Shown piece by piece: positions 50,169 to 59,086 of a DNA stretch of 64,000 nucleotides (position 1 is its first letter; every line of letters begins with the position of its first letter). Under the pieces are notes generated by a model. The model did not search any database. It was given only the letters and a program-made list of their open reading frames with translations, and was not told the origin of the DNA. The stretch is from Pirellulales bacterium (GTDB lineage Bacteria > Planctomycetota > Planctomycetia > Pirellulales > Thermoguttaceae): positions 89,662 through 153,661 of the forward strand of contig JAFGRD010000019.1 in NCBI GenBank assembly GCA_016935315.1. Reading direction: 5' to 3'. Made by a program: the position numbers and the translations under genes.

Positions 50169-51758
50169 ATGACCGCCTACCAGCAGCTTCGTCCGCAGGC
50201 CTCGAAACCAGGACTTTTGAAGCTGGGCCCCTTCAAACTGGGCCCCTTCAAGCTGGGCCCCTTCAAACTGGGCCCCTTCAAACTGGGCCCCTTCAAAGCG
50301 GGCCCCTTCGAAGCGGGCTCTGTTGGCCGGCTTGCGGCGATGGCCGGTTGTCTGGCCGTACTGCTGGCCGGATGCCCCAAGCCGGCCCAGCCGCCGGCGC
50401 CGGGCAGGAACGGTCTTCCGCTGGCCGGCATCAAGCTGCGGCTGGCCGTAGTGGCCGATCCGCAGTTGGCGCTGGCCGCCGGACGCGTACAGGGTGAGTG
50501 GAACGCCCTGACCGGTTCCGAGTTCCAGGTCGAAACCATGACCGAAGAGGAGCTGTTGGCGGCCGATCCGATTGCGGCCGACGCCGTGATTTGCGCCTCG
50601 CATCGGCTCGGCGATCTGGCCCAACGGCAGAGAATTGTCCCCGTGCCCGAGGGTCTGCGGGAAGATGCCGCCTGGGGCGACCTGTTCGAGCTGCCGCAGC
50701 TCCGCGAGGCGTCGTGGGCAGACCGGACGCTGGCCGTGCCGTTCGGCTCACCGGTGCTGACGTGCTACTATCGGGCCGACCTGCTTGAGAAGCTCGGGCA
50801 GAAGCCCCCGCAGACCTGGTCCGAGTATCAAAAGCTGGCCGCCTTGCTGGTTGATCCCGCCGGTTCGGGCGATCCGTCGGCCGAAGCCGCCGCACGCAGC
50901 GGCACGATCGAGCCCTTGGGGCCCGGCTGGGCCGGCATCGTCCTGCTGGCCCGGGCGGCCTCCTACGCCAAGCACCGCAACAACTACTCGGCCCTGTTCG
51001 ACATCCGAACCATGGAGCCGCTCGTGGCGGGGCCTCCGTTCATCCGGGCGTTGGAAGAGTTGGTCGCCGCGGCCGAAGTCGGCGCCGCCGACCAGCTCCA
51101 GTACGACCCGTCGGCAGTCCGGGCGGCCTTCTGGCAGGGCCGCGGCGGCATGGCGCTCACCTGGCCCACCCGTGCCGCCGAGAAGCTGCCGGAAAACGTG
51201 CCCGCCGAGATCCGCGTGGGCTTCGTCGAGTTGCCCGGTTCGCAACAGGCGTTCGACGTCGGCGATCAGAAGTGGGACGCCCGCGGCGAGGGCGACGAAA
51301 CGCACGTGCCTTTGCTGGCCATCGCCGGGCGGATCGGCGTGGTCAGTGCCGGATCGACACAGCCCGACGCGGCCTTCCAGTTGCTCCTCTGGCTTTCCGG
51401 CGACCCGACGGGTTCGAAGGTCTGCGGGGCGAGCGGGGCCACGACGCTGTTTCGCCACTCGCAACTGAAATCGCCCCAGGCTTGGGTCGAGACTCCGGTC
51501 TTGCCGTCGTCGGCCGCCCAGTACGCGGAGGTGACCGCCAAGACCTTCCGCCGGCAGCAGTGGATGGCCGCCTTGCGGATTCCCGGCCGTGCCGAGTATC
51601 TGGCGGCATTGGACGAGGCCGTGCATCAGGCGGTCCGCGACCGCCGGCCGGCGGCCGAGGTCCTCCAGGAAGCCGTCGTCCGGTGGAAGGAAATCACCGG
51701 GCGACTGGGAGTCGAGGGCCAGAAGGCCGCCTACCGGCACGGCCTGGGCCTCGACTGA
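50169..51758 (+). CDS. Extracellular solute-binding lipoprotein (ABC sugar-type) with N-terminal KLGPF repeats
   Basis: The 529-residue protein resembles family 1 extracellular solute-binding proteins of sugar ABC transporters: [60 protein letters not shown] and [16 protein letters not shown] (hinge region), ending [10 protein letters not shown] lipobox LLAGC lies near residue 69. The N-terminus is odd: residues 18-47 are KLGPF five times, then KAGPF and a diverged EAGS, encoded by a 15-bp tandem repeat. ATG 50169 includes it; ATG 50340 would give [12 protein letters not shown] without positive charges, so the longer form or a noncoding repeat are both possible. No permease or ATPase is adjacent. 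Confidence 0.7.
   Translation: MTAYQQLRPQASKPGLLKLGPFKLGPFKLGPFKLGPFKLGPFKAGPFEAGSVGRLAAMAGCLAVLLAGCPKPAQPPAPGRNGLPLAGIKLRLAVVADPQLALAAGRVQGEWNALTGSEFQVETMTEEELLAADPIAADAVICASHRLGDLAQRQRIVPVPEGLREDAAWGDLFELPQLREASWADRTLAVPFGSPVLTCYYRADLLEKLGQKPPQTWSEYQKLAALLVDPAGSGDPSAEAAARSGTIEPLGPGWAGIVLLARAASYAKHRNNYSALFDIRTMEPLVAGPPFIRALEELVAAAEVGAADQLQYDPSAVRAAFWQGRGGMALTWPTRAAEKLPENVPAEIRVGFVELPGSQQAFDVGDQKWDARGEGDETHVPLLAIAGRIGVVSAGSTQPDAAFQLLLWLSGDPTGSKVCGASGATTLFRHSQLKSPQAWVETPVLPSSAAQYAEVTAKTFRRQQWMAALRIPGRAEYLAALDEAVHQAVRDRRPAAEVLQEAVVRWKEITGRLGVEGQKAAYRHGLGLD
50220..50321 (+). repeat. 15-bp tandem repeat, six copies and a diverged seventh
   Basis: The unit AAACTGGGCCCCTTC (sometimes AAGCTGGGCCCCTTC) runs from 50220 to 50309 in six copies, the last with GCG in place of CTG, and then a diverged partial unit to 50321. 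Being 15 bp it keeps the frame and gives KLGPF repeats in the lipoprotein. It can expand or shrink by slippage. Confidence 0.9.
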
Positions 51759-51875
51759 CCCAAGTGGCGTCGGGGCCATAGCCCGCTCTTTCTTGGGGGA
51801 AGCCTTGGCGTCGCCCGCTGCAACTCGTAGAATAAAGTCTTAAGGGGCTGCTGACCGATGAATATCGGCGGTCTC

Positions 51876-51948
51876 GGGGGTGTAGCTCAGTTGGGAGAGC
51901 GCAGCGTTCGCAATGCTGAGGTCGAGGGTTCGAACCCCTTCACCTCCA
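51876..51948 (+). tRNA. tRNA-Ala (anticodon CGC)
   Basis: A full cloverleaf of 73 nt is present: acceptor arms GGGGGTG and CACCTCC with A as discriminator, D arm GCTC/GAGC, anticodon stem CAGCG/TGCTG around the loop TTCGCAA (anticodon CGC, reads GCG), and T arm GAGGG-TTCGAAC-CCCTT. A G3:U70 wobble pair, the main alanine identity element, is present. CCA is not encoded (CTT follows). It lies alone, upstream of a family IV repeat. Confidence 0.93.
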
Positions 51949-51952
51949 CTTT

Positions 51953-52033
51953 TCCGCCAAGCGGTAGCTGGAGTCGCAGGACTTCAGAGGGCGGCTTCCA
52001 TACCGCAGCAAGCTGAATCCCTGCGAAATTCGG
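51953..52033 (-). repeat. Family IV repeat, second long copy
   Basis: On the minus strand this matches 41397-41510: GAATTTCGCAGGGATTCAGC, TTGCTGCGGTATGGAAGCC, TCTGAAGTCCTGCGACTCC and AGCTACCGCTTGGC. It begins five bases after the tRNA-Ala and does not overlap any gene I accept. Confidence 0.7.
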
Positions 52034-52089
52034 CCTACCCGTTGCACATTCTGCTGCAAGTCGCGAGGCCGGCTTCGCTGCCTGTGCGG

Positions 52090-53049
52090 CTATCGGGTGC
52101 TTTCCTTGCGGAACACGCTGCCCTGGCCGACTTGTCGGAAGCCCAGCTTGTGGTACATGCCCAAGGCGGCCGTGTTCTGCTGCATCACCTGGGCTTCGAC
52201 GAGCATGATGTCTTGGCGGACGAACTGGCGAAAGGCCTCGCTCAGTAGAAAGACCGCCAAGCCGCGGCGGCGGTGAGTCGGGGCGACGCTCAACTCCATC
52301 AGCCCGGTCGTCCGGATCGCCCCGACGGTCCCGCCCGGCTCCAGGCTGCGAAACTTGGCCCGGGCAACCGCGGGACCTCCGTCGCGAGGGATCAGCTCGA
52401 ACTGCGTCAGCTCGAACTCGCCGATGGTGCAGGCCTCCCACCAATCCTGCGTGGGTGGGTCCTCGGTTACCTCGACGACCATCCCACGTCGTATCTGCAT
52501 CTGCTGCCGGTCGATCACCGCTTGGAAGTCGTCCAGTTCGCGCCGGAGGACGAGCGTGCGATCGATCTCGCGATAGCCGTGACAGTCGAACAGCTCCCAG
52601 GCGACACGGTCGCCGTGCAGGACTCCGGGCAGCTCGCTCCCGCCGTACAGTCCCTGGTAGAAGGGATTCAGCGGGCGGATCCCCCCTCCATAGAGAACCC
52701 TTGCACCGCTCCGAAGCATGTACTGCTCGCACTGCCGCAGCAGCCCCGCTGCCACCTCAGCCTCTTCGCAGTCGGGCCGAACCACCAGAATGCACGTGAC
52801 GCCCAATTCCGTCGAGATCGCGTTGCGGGCTTCGTTGGGGCCGAAGCCGGCATGGGCGAATCCCACGGCCCGGTCGCCGTCGCGGGCAACAATCAGCCCG
52901 TCGTAGTCGAAATAGAGCTTCGCGAATACAAGCTGCTCGAACAAATCGGGAGAAACCGGGCTCATCAGCCCATACTGGCCGACGCGGCTCCGCCAGATCT
53001 CGGTTAGGACGGGCGGGTCGGTATTGCGAAACGTGCGGTACGTTAACAT
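52090..53049 (-). CDS. GNAT acetyltransferase, tandem-domain type
   Basis: The 319-residue protein has two GNAT-like domains. The second is complete, with IRTTGLMELSVAPTHRRRGLAVFLLSEAF (acetyl-CoA pyrophosphate loop RRRGLA) and then VMQQNTAALGMYHKLGFRQVG. The first (DRAVGFAHAGFGPNEA, VTCILVVRPDCEEAEVAAGLL) looks degenerate. Tandem GNATs of this size include mycothiol-synthase-like and other small-molecule acetyltransferases; the substrate is unknown. ATG 53049 is chosen. It is the neighbour, on the same strand, of the DUF1570-type protease with a 120-bp gap. Confidence 0.8.
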   Translation of the reverse strand: MLTYRTFRNTDPPVLTEIWRSRVGQYGLMSPVSPDLFEQLVFAKLYFDYDGLIVARDGDRAVGFAHAGFGPNEARNAISTELGVTCILVVRPDCEEAEVAAGLLRQCEQYMLRSGARVLYGGGIRPLNPFYQGLYGGSELPGVLHGDRVAWELFDCHGYREIDRTLVLRRELDDFQAVIDRQQMQIRRGMVVEVTEDPPTQDWWEACTIGEFELTQFELIPRDGGPAVARAKFRSLEPGGTVGAIRTTGLMELSVAPTHRRRGLAVFLLSEAFRQFVRQDIMLVEAQVMQQNTAALGMYHKLGFRQVGQGSVFRKESTR

Positions 53050-53169
53050 TTCAGACTGCGAGAACCGCTGGAAGCGGGGATGAATCCAGGCAATTATAGG
53101 TGCGCGGGTCTAGTCCTACTAGGAGCCGGCCAAGAAAAGCCTCGCCAAAGTCCTTGCGGGGCGTTGTAG

Positions 53170-53982
53170 TCAGGCCGAGTGGCCCTCGGCGCCCAGCCGA
53201 CGCAGATGCTCGATCAGCGCGGCCCCGCCCTGGTCGGGCAGGCGGCCCAGGGTCAACGACATCGGCGCGGCAGCCCCCTCGCGCCGCAAATGCTCCACGT
53301 ACGCCTGGAGCAACTCGCAGTGCTCCACCCGCGAACGCAGCAGAAAATGGACCCACGCCCACGACTCGGCATAGTCTTCTTGGGTCATGTCCCAGGCCGA
53401 TTCGAACCGCTCCAGGCGCTCCAGGTCCGGCCGCCACTGGCCCTGATCGAGCCGCGCCAGCAACTGGTCGAGGTGGACGCGGTTCATTCCGTCCTGGCCG
53501 CGCCGGACCTCGAAGTACTCAGCCAAGCCTTCATCCAGCCACAGCGGCAGCGCCGGCACGATCGAGTGCAGATAGCCGTGCGTTACCTCGTGACGCAGGT
53601 CCTCCGCCACGCGGTCTCCCCAGTGCGCATAGACGATCAGTCGCGTGTCCGTCTCTACGAAGAGCGCCCGGCGATCGGAAAACTCCGGATGGTGCGCGCG
53701 GATGAATGCCCGAAACGGGGCTGCGTCCTCGAACAGGTAGATGTGGATCGGCTCGTTGGAAACCGGCAGCGCCAGGGTCCGGGCAAGGTCGAATCGCCTT
53801 GCCGTCACGTCTTCCACAAGCCGGTGTTGGGTGGCCAGCGGGAAATCGCTGTGGATGACCAGTTGTTCGCGGACCAGCGTGTGCGCCTCGGGCAGTGTCG
53901 GCGCATCGCGGCGGATCCTGGAGCAGCCGCCGAGGGCAACCGCACCGGTCATCAGGATCGGCCAGATCGAGCACCGTCTCAC
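53170..53982 (-). CDS. DUF1570-type metallopeptidase-like lipoprotein
   Basis: The 270-residue protein has a lipoprotein leader (ILMTGAVALGGC, lipobox LGGC) and a gluzincin-like core: LRHEVTHGYLHS (HExxH) and PLWLDEGLAEYFE with the third ligand Glu. This is the DUF1570 pattern of planctomycete lipoproteins, probably zinc peptidases acting outside the cytoplasm. GTG 53982 is preferred to GTG 54000 because AAGGGAG lies six bases upstream. It lies upstream of the GNAT gene and 38 bp downstream of the GT1-like gene. Confidence 0.75.
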   Translation of the reverse strand: MRRCSIWPILMTGAVALGGCSRIRRDAPTLPEAHTLVREQLVIHSDFPLATQHRLVEDVTARRFDLARTLALPVSNEPIHIYLFEDAAPFRAFIRAHHPEFSDRRALFVETDTRLIVYAHWGDRVAEDLRHEVTHGYLHSIVPALPLWLDEGLAEYFEVRRGQDGMNRVHLDQLLARLDQGQWRPDLERLERFESAWDMTQEDYAESWAWVHFLLRSRVEHCELLQAYVEHLRREGAAAPMSLTLGRLPDQGGAALIEHLRRLGAEGHSA

Positions 53983-54020
53983 GCGCGGCTCCCTTCTCAC
54001 CGTGGCCGGCGGTTCGGCCC

Positions 54021-55145
54021 TCAGAACGTGTCTTGGGCTTCCGCCGTCTCTTCTGCTGCGGCGACGGACAGGTTGTGCGGCCGTGCTGGCGAGGGATCAG
54101 GTCCCGCGGCACGCCGGTGCTGGGGCGGCAAGGCGTTTCCGATGCCGCCGCGAGCCACGGACTCGACGACCTCGGCGAACCGGCAACCCCATCGGGCCAC
54201 GCTGTAGCGCCGCTGCACCAACCGGCGTCCGGCCCCGCCCATTGCCAGCCGCAGCCGCGGAACGGCCGCCAGCCGGGCGATGGCCTCGGCCCATTGGCGC
54301 GGCGTCGACGCCAGCAGGCCCGTTTCTCCCGAGACGACCATCCGGCGGTTCATGCCCACCGGATTGGCCACCACCGGCAGACCGGCCGCCATATATTGCA
54401 GTACCTTCAGCCCGCACTTGCCTCGGCTCCAGGCATCGTCGGGCAGCCAATTGATGCCGATGTCGCCGGCGGCCAACTCGCCCGCTTCGGTGGCCGACGA
54501 CCACTGCCGCGGCTGAACCACCAGCGGCGACAGGTCCACAGTGCGGTCGCAAATCAGCCGCAGCGACAACCCCGGCAACCGCTCGGCCGCTGCCGTCAGG
54601 GCCGCCCGGGCACGAGAGAGCGAAGCCAGCGTGCTGCCTTGGCCGATCCAAACCAGCCGAGTCCGTGGGCCGACGCGGTGGTGCCCGGCGGGCCGGTACC
54701 ACTCGGGCACGACGCAGGTCGGGATCACGCGGATGCGATCCGCGCCGATGTAGGTGGCGGTCCGCCGCTTCAGATAGTGATTGCCCACGATCACCGCGTC
54801 GGCGGCGAAGACCGTCGCCCAAAAACGCCCCAGCCGCACGCGACTGCGGGGTCCCTTCGGGCTGTAGCTGTCGCGCTGAAACACCGCGTCGTCGACGTCG
54901 TAGATCAACCGCCGGGCGGCGCGTCGCAACAGCACGAGCTGCCAGATGGGAAGCAGCTTCCGCTGTAGAAGGACCACGTCGGCCCGGCCGGCGGCGCATA
55001 GCTGGGCCAGCCGCCCGGGCGTGTCTCTGCGCAACACGGCGGCCTCCAGATGCAGTCCCCGTTCGGCCAGGGCCCAGGCAAACGCCTCGATCCGATATCG
55101 GTAGCAGGCTTCGGCGGGACCTTCGATCAGAGCCAGGACCTTCAT
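54021..55145 (-). CDS. Glycosyltransferase (GT-B, group 1-like)
   Basis: The 374-residue protein is a GT4-like transferase: MKVLALIEGPAEACYRYRIE at the start, RLIYDVDDAVFQRDSYSPKG (a DxD-like loop common in such proteins), AVIVGNHYLKRRTATYIGAD, RLVWIGQGSTLASLSRARA, then SRGKCGLKVLQYMAAGLPVVANPVGMNRRMVVSGETG with the donor-binding E/G region. The catalytic pair is less clear than in the cluster enzymes. It stands outside the main polysaccharide cluster. ATG 55145 is chosen. The next gene on the same strand is ispG, 81 bp away. Confidence 0.8.
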   Translation of the reverse strand: MKVLALIEGPAEACYRYRIEAFAWALAERGLHLEAAVLRRDTPGRLAQLCAAGRADVVLLQRKLLPIWQLVLLRRAARRLIYDVDDAVFQRDSYSPKGPRSRVRLGRFWATVFAADAVIVGNHYLKRRTATYIGADRIRVIPTCVVPEWYRPAGHHRVGPRTRLVWIGQGSTLASLSRARAALTAAAERLPGLSLRLICDRTVDLSPLVVQPRQWSSATEAGELAAGDIGINWLPDDAWSRGKCGLKVLQYMAAGLPVVANPVGMNRRMVVSGETGLLASTPRQWAEAIARLAAVPRLRLAMGGAGRRLVQRRYSVARWGCRFAEVVESVARGGIGNALPPQHRRAAGPDPSPARPHNLSVAAAEETAEAQDTF

Positions 55146-55225
55146 GGCCGTCCTCCGTGACCGCCGTGGGCTGCGGGCGGGCCGCGATGGTAGCAGAAAT
55201 CGACCGACCGCTGAAGGGCAAAGCT

Positions 55226-56398
55226 CTACGAACCGCAGGGCGGGAGGGCCGCAATCAACGTATCGAGCTCTTCCTTCATCCGCGAGAGGATCTCCTCGTA
55301 GGAGAAGGCTCCCAGCGGCGCGCCGCCCCGCTTGAGGTTGACGAAATTCGGCCCGCACCAAAGCCCCAGATCGGCGTCGTCGGTCTCGCCCGGGCCGTTG
55401 ACCCGGCATCCCATCACCGCGATCGTGATCGGATACTCGGCCGCATAGCGGGTGGCCTCACGGACCTGCTGGGCCAGCACGACAAAGGCCTCGTTTTCCA
55501 CGCGTGAACAGCTCGGACAACTGATGATGTCCAGTCCCCTGGGGCCGGCATCCTGCTCGTCGTCGATGTGCCCGGCCGCCACATCGGCCAGGATCTGCCG
55601 GCCCGCCTCGATTTCGCGGTGCTTCTCGGTGGCCGGGACGGTCAGCGACACGCGAATCGTGTCGCCGATCCCGCGGCGCAGAAGCTGTCCCAGCGCCCGG
55701 CGCGTTTTGACGATCCCCTCCGGCGGCATGCCCGCCTCGGTCACGCCAAGGTGCAGCGGCACATCGGGCCGCTCGAGCGCGAAGCGGCGGTTGACATCGA
55801 CCACGGCTGCCGGGTCGGAATCCTTCAGCGAGACGCAATATCGCGTGAAACCGAGCCGGTCGAGCAGATCGCAGTGCTCCAGGGCGCTCTCGAGCAACGG
55901 CCCGATCGAGTCGCCCGCGGCATACTTCTCACGCTTTGCCGGATCGACCGAGCCGCAATTCACCCCCACCCGAATCGCACAATCGTGCTCGCCCGCCGTA
56001 TCGACCAGGAACCGGACCTTCTCCTGCCACGGCCGTTGGCGCTCGTGATGGAACAGGTGGCCCGGGTTGTAGCGAATCTTGTCGACCAGCGGGGCCACGT
56101 CAGCGGCCAGGCGATAGTTCTCCTGAAGATCAACGGCCAGATTGGCGTCGGTTCGCCGCCGGATTTCCTCCAACGCCTCGGCATCGCCGCGGGTATCCAC
56201 CGCGATCCGCACCAGGCCCGCCCCGGCACCCGCCAGACGCTCCACTTGGGCAACCGTCGCCTCCACGTCCGCGGTCCGCGTGGCGCACATGCTCTGTAGC
56301 ATGATCGGGTGGTCGTGGCCGATGGTCACCGAGCCGATACGCACCGGCCGCGTGGGATTGCGGGAATTGGAGACGCCGACAGATTGTGGTTGCGACAT
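55226..56398 (-). CDS. ispG: (E)-4-hydroxy-3-methylbut-2-enyl-diphosphate synthase (IspG)
   Basis: The 390-residue protein is the [4Fe-4S] enzyme that converts MEcPP to HMBPP in the MEP pathway. It has [23 protein letters not shown] at the start, [61 protein letters not shown], and the cluster ligands in [10 protein letters not shown] and [18 protein letters not shown]. All signatures of the bacterial single-domain type are present. ATG 56398 is chosen. It pairs with ispD at 18373-19110 for isoprenoid synthesis. Confidence 0.93.
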   Translation of the reverse strand: MSQPQSVGVSNSRNPTRPVRIGSVTIGHDHPIMLQSMCATRTADVEATVAQVERLAGAGAGLVRIAVDTRGDAEALEEIRRRTDANLAVDLQENYRLAADVAPLVDKIRYNPGHLFHHERQRPWQEKVRFLVDTAGEHDCAIRVGVNCGSVDPAKREKYAAGDSIGPLLESALEHCDLLDRLGFTRYCVSLKDSDPAAVVDVNRRFALERPDVPLHLGVTEAGMPPEGIVKTRRALGQLLRRGIGDTIRVSLTVPATEKHREIEAGRQILADVAAGHIDDEQDAGPRGLDIISCPSCSRVENEAFVVLAQQVREATRYAAEYPITIAVMGCRVNGPGETDDADLGLWCGPNFVNLKRGGAPLGAFSYEEILSRMKEELDTLIAALPPCGS

Positions 56399-56678
56399 GT
56401 CCGGCACGCGGGGTCTGCTGCGAACGGTCGGCCGTCGGCCACCAGCCATGGCCAGCCACCTACTATTCTCCCCAAGTCCTTGGCCGCTTCAACCCCAACG
56501 GCGCCGGCCGTCAGCCGGCCGCCGATGCAGAAGATCGGTTTAAGATGGAGAAACTTTGGCGATTCTGCCGATAAAGCAATAACTACCGGTTCCTCCGGGC
56601 GGGTGCGAGAGGAATGCGCTCGATCCACCGGGGGGGTGAAGAGGGGGGTTCCTTCTTCATAAACGGTTGGTACGAAAG

Positions 56679-57713
56679 ATGTTTCGTTATCTGATTCTGG
56701 TCGGGTGTCTGTTGTCTTGCGGATGCTCGATGCTGCCGGAAATCGCCCATCAGCCCACGCTCCACAACCCTTTCCCCCAATTGTCGAAGGTGGCCGTCGC
56801 GCCGTTTTTCGTCCTTGCCGAGGAGCCGACCCTCAACGGCAAGGAGGTGGCGTTGGCCTACTTCAACGAGCTGCAATTGGTGCCGGGTTTCGAGGTGGTC
56901 CCGGTCGGCGTCGTCGAGAGCAAGATTCGAGAGTTGGGCATCACGTTGGACGGTCCGGAAAACGCCCGGCGGCTGGCACAGGCACTTGACGTCGACGCCG
57001 TGGTCGTGGGGGCCGTCACCGATTTCTCGCCCTGGTACCCGCCCCGGTGTGGCTTGCAGGTCGAATGGTACGCGGCGAACCCCTGCTTCCACCAGATCCC
57101 GCCCGGCTACGGCCTGCCTTGGGGCACGCCCGAAGAGGAAGGCATTCCCGCACCGCTGGTCTTCGAGGCCGAGATGGCGTTGGCCAAGGCCCAACTGAAC
57201 ACGCAAACCCCGCCCTATCCACAGCTTCCGGCCGCACCCAAATCGCCGGCGACCCCACCGGGCCAAATGCCCGACGACCGGCCCACGACCGATTGGCCCG
57301 AGACCCAATGGGGCGAAGGCGTCACGCCGATCAGCCACCAAGCGTCGTGCGGATCGCCGATGGCCGGCAGCGCCGCTATGGCGGAGCAACCGGATCTGCC
57401 ACCCGACTGGCCCGATCCCCGCGGCTTCATTCCCCCCCCGCCCGCGTCCCATCCGCCCACCTGCTGGCCAAGCGACGCCCCGGTGCTCCGCCACACGCGG
57501 ACCTACAACGGCCACGACACCGAATTCACCGAGGCGTTGGCCAGCTACTGCTATTTTCGCGACGATGCCCGATTTGGGGGTTGGCAGAGCTATCTGCAGC
57601 GTAGCAACGACTTCATCCGCTTCTGCTGCCACATGCACATTTCCGAAATGCTCAGCGCGCGCGGCGGAGCCGGCGAAACGCGAGTGGTGTGGCGGTGGCC
57701 AACCATCCGATAA
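56679..57713 (+). CDS. Lipoprotein of CsgG/TolB-N-like fold (putative)
   Basis: The 344-residue protein has a lipoprotein leader (YLILVGCLLSCGC, lipobox SCGC) and a first domain with KVAVAPFFVLAEEPTLNGKE and YFNELQLVPGFEVVPVGVVE, then AQALDVDAVVVGAVTDFSPWYPP. This alpha/beta pattern is found in CsgG- or GNA1162-like lipoproteins that set up outer membrane structures. The second half is Pro-rich (GYGLPWGTPEEEG, PQLPAAPKSP) and ends with an alpha-helical FIRFCCHMHISEML. The ATG at 56679 is chosen over TTG 56667. The neighbour downstream is a small conserved protein. Confidence 0.65.
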   Translation: MFRYLILVGCLLSCGCSMLPEIAHQPTLHNPFPQLSKVAVAPFFVLAEEPTLNGKEVALAYFNELQLVPGFEVVPVGVVESKIRELGITLDGPENARRLAQALDVDAVVVGAVTDFSPWYPPRCGLQVEWYAANPCFHQIPPGYGLPWGTPEEEGIPAPLVFEAEMALAKAQLNTQTPPYPQLPAAPKSPATPPGQMPDDRPTTDWPETQWGEGVTPISHQASCGSPMAGSAAMAEQPDLPPDWPDPRGFIPPPPASHPPTCWPSDAPVLRHTRTYNGHDTEFTEALASYCYFRDDARFGGWQSYLQRSNDFIRFCCHMHISEMLSARGGAGETRVVWRWPTIR

Positions 57714-57792
57714 CAACAAGGGAGTGGGGGGCCAGGCGCCGTCGCCGACCCCGGCGTAGCAGTTTCGCGCCGCCTTCAGGAGAGCATCCGCC

Positions 57793-58038
57793 GTGAGTCA
57801 GGACATCAACGTATTGGCGCTGGTGAAGGGGTCGGAGCGCTATGTGTTCTTGTACGACGATTCGAGTCGCGCCGAAACGCTGCGGACTTTGGGCCGCTAC
57901 GCGTCGAACCCCGAACTCAGCTTCACCTGGTACGACGCCGCCGTGCTCAGTCAGAAAATTCGCCAGGAAAATAAGAAGTTCTCGCCGGAGTCGCGATTCG
58001 ACCTCCCCCTGCCCAGCGACATGGACGAGTTCTGCTAG
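57793..58038 (+). CDS. Small conserved hypothetical protein (81 residues)
   Basis: The 81-residue soluble protein (MSQDINVLALVKGSERYVFL, then YDDSSRAETLRTLGRYASNP, then ELSFTWYDAAVLSQKIRQEN) is of a type seen widely in planctomycetes, often beside lipoproteins or xerC. No function is known. GGAGAG precedes the GTG start. A family III repeat begins at its stop codon. Confidence 0.7.
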   Translation: MSQDINVLALVKGSERYVFLYDDSSRAETLRTLGRYASNPELSFTWYDAAVLSQKIRQENKKFSPESRFDLPLPSDMDEFC

Positions 58039-58070
58039 GGACTCGCGGAACAACAGGTTGGGCATTCTCA
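58038..58070 (+). repeat. Family III repeat
   Basis: GGGACTCGCGGAACAACAGG followed by TTGGGCATTCTC starts at the last base of the upstream gene's TAG and ends before xerC. It matches the copies at 5661 and 14574. Confidence 0.6.
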
Positions 58071-58122
58071 TGGGTGCAAAGGCGGCGGAGCCGACCGCCG
58101 AGCCCGATAGCGCACAACCGGC

Positions 58123-59025
58123 ATGCATACCGCCATCGCCCGCTTTCTGCAATACCTCCGCGTCGAGCGCAACGCCTCGCAACTGACGACCAAGAGCTAC
58201 GAGGAGGACCTGACGGCCCTGGCCGACTACTTGGCCGAGGCCCGCGGCGGGCCGTGTCCCAGGCCGGGCGAAATCACCGTGCTCGAGCTCCGCGGTTACG
58301 TCGCCGCGCTGCACGAGGCCGGCTACGCCAACACCACCATCGCCCGGCGACTGGCTTCGCTGCGCAGCTTCTTCCGCTTCGGCCAGCGCGAAGGCTGGAC
58401 CAAGACCAACCCGGCCAAGCCGCTGCGCAACCCGCGCAAGGGTCGATCGCTCCCCCACTTCCTCTCGGCCGAAGACATCGGCCGCCTGCTCGACGCGCCC
58501 CCTTCCGCCAAGCCGCTCGGGCTGCGCGACCGGGCGCTGCTCGAGACGACGTATTCGGCCGGGCTGCGGGTCAGCGAGCTGGTCGGGCTCAGCGACGGAG
58601 ACCTCGACTTCCGCGCCGGCGTGGTCCGTGTGCGCGGCAAGGGACGGCGCGAGCGGATGGCCCCGATCGGCTCCTACGCCGCGGCCGCTTTGCGAAACTG
58701 GCTGCGGGTGCGAACCCTCCATGCCGGCGAGCCCGACGGGCCGGAAGCACCCGTCTTCGTCAACAAACTGGGACGCCGTCTGACCACGCGAAGCGTCGGC
58801 CGCATGCTCGAGAAGTACCTCCGGCTGACCGGGCTGGATCGCCGCACCACGCCCCACTCCCTGCGCCACAGCTTCGCCACCCATCTGCTGGACCGCGGTG
58901 CCGACATCCGCAGCGTCCAGGAACTGCTCGGGCACAAGAGCCTGGTGACCACGCAGATCTACACGCACGTCAGCACCACGGCTCTTCGCCAGGCCTACGA
59001 AAAGGCCCACCCCCGCGCCAACTGA
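58123..59025 (+). CDS. xerC: Tyrosine recombinase XerC
   Basis: The 300-residue protein is a tyrosine recombinase that resolves chromosome dimers with XerD at dif. It has an N-terminal SAM-like domain ([20 protein letters not shown]) and the catalytic residues in order: Arg in [13 protein letters not shown], Lys in [10 protein letters not shown], His-x2-Arg in [15 protein letters not shown], His in [10 protein letters not shown] and the nucleophile Tyr in QIYTHVS. ATG 58123 is chosen with no strong ribosome-binding site. Right after its stop there is a family I fragment. Confidence 0.92.
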   Translation: MHTAIARFLQYLRVERNASQLTTKSYEEDLTALADYLAEARGGPCPRPGEITVLELRGYVAALHEAGYANTTIARRLASLRSFFRFGQREGWTKTNPAKPLRNPRKGRSLPHFLSAEDIGRLLDAPPSAKPLGLRDRALLETTYSAGLRVSELVGLSDGDLDFRAGVVRVRGKGRRERMAPIGSYAAAALRNWLRVRTLHAGEPDGPEAPVFVNKLGRRLTTRSVGRMLEKYLRLTGLDRRTTPHSLRHSFATHLLDRGADIRSVQELLGHKSLVTTQIYTHVSTTALRQAYEKAHPRAN

Positions 59026-59027
59026 GT

Positions 59028-59067
59028 CAACGGTCGCCCTCGCGCATTGACTGCACAAACGTCAATC
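59028..59067 (-). repeat. Family I fragment (one end and part of the hairpin)
   Basis: On the minus strand this reads TTGACGTTTGTGCAGTCAAT, GCGCGAGGGCGACCG: the left end of the family I element to the first arm of its hairpin. The right half is missing. It lies between xerC and the small secreted gene. Confidence 0.6.
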
Positions 59068-59086
59068 AACAGAAGAGAGCCCGACG

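Noticed and set aside
51876..52040. The tRNA-Ala as an attachment site of an integrated element
   Set aside because: No duplicated tRNA 3' end and no adjacent integrase were found; xerC is 6 kb away and looks like the housekeeping gene.
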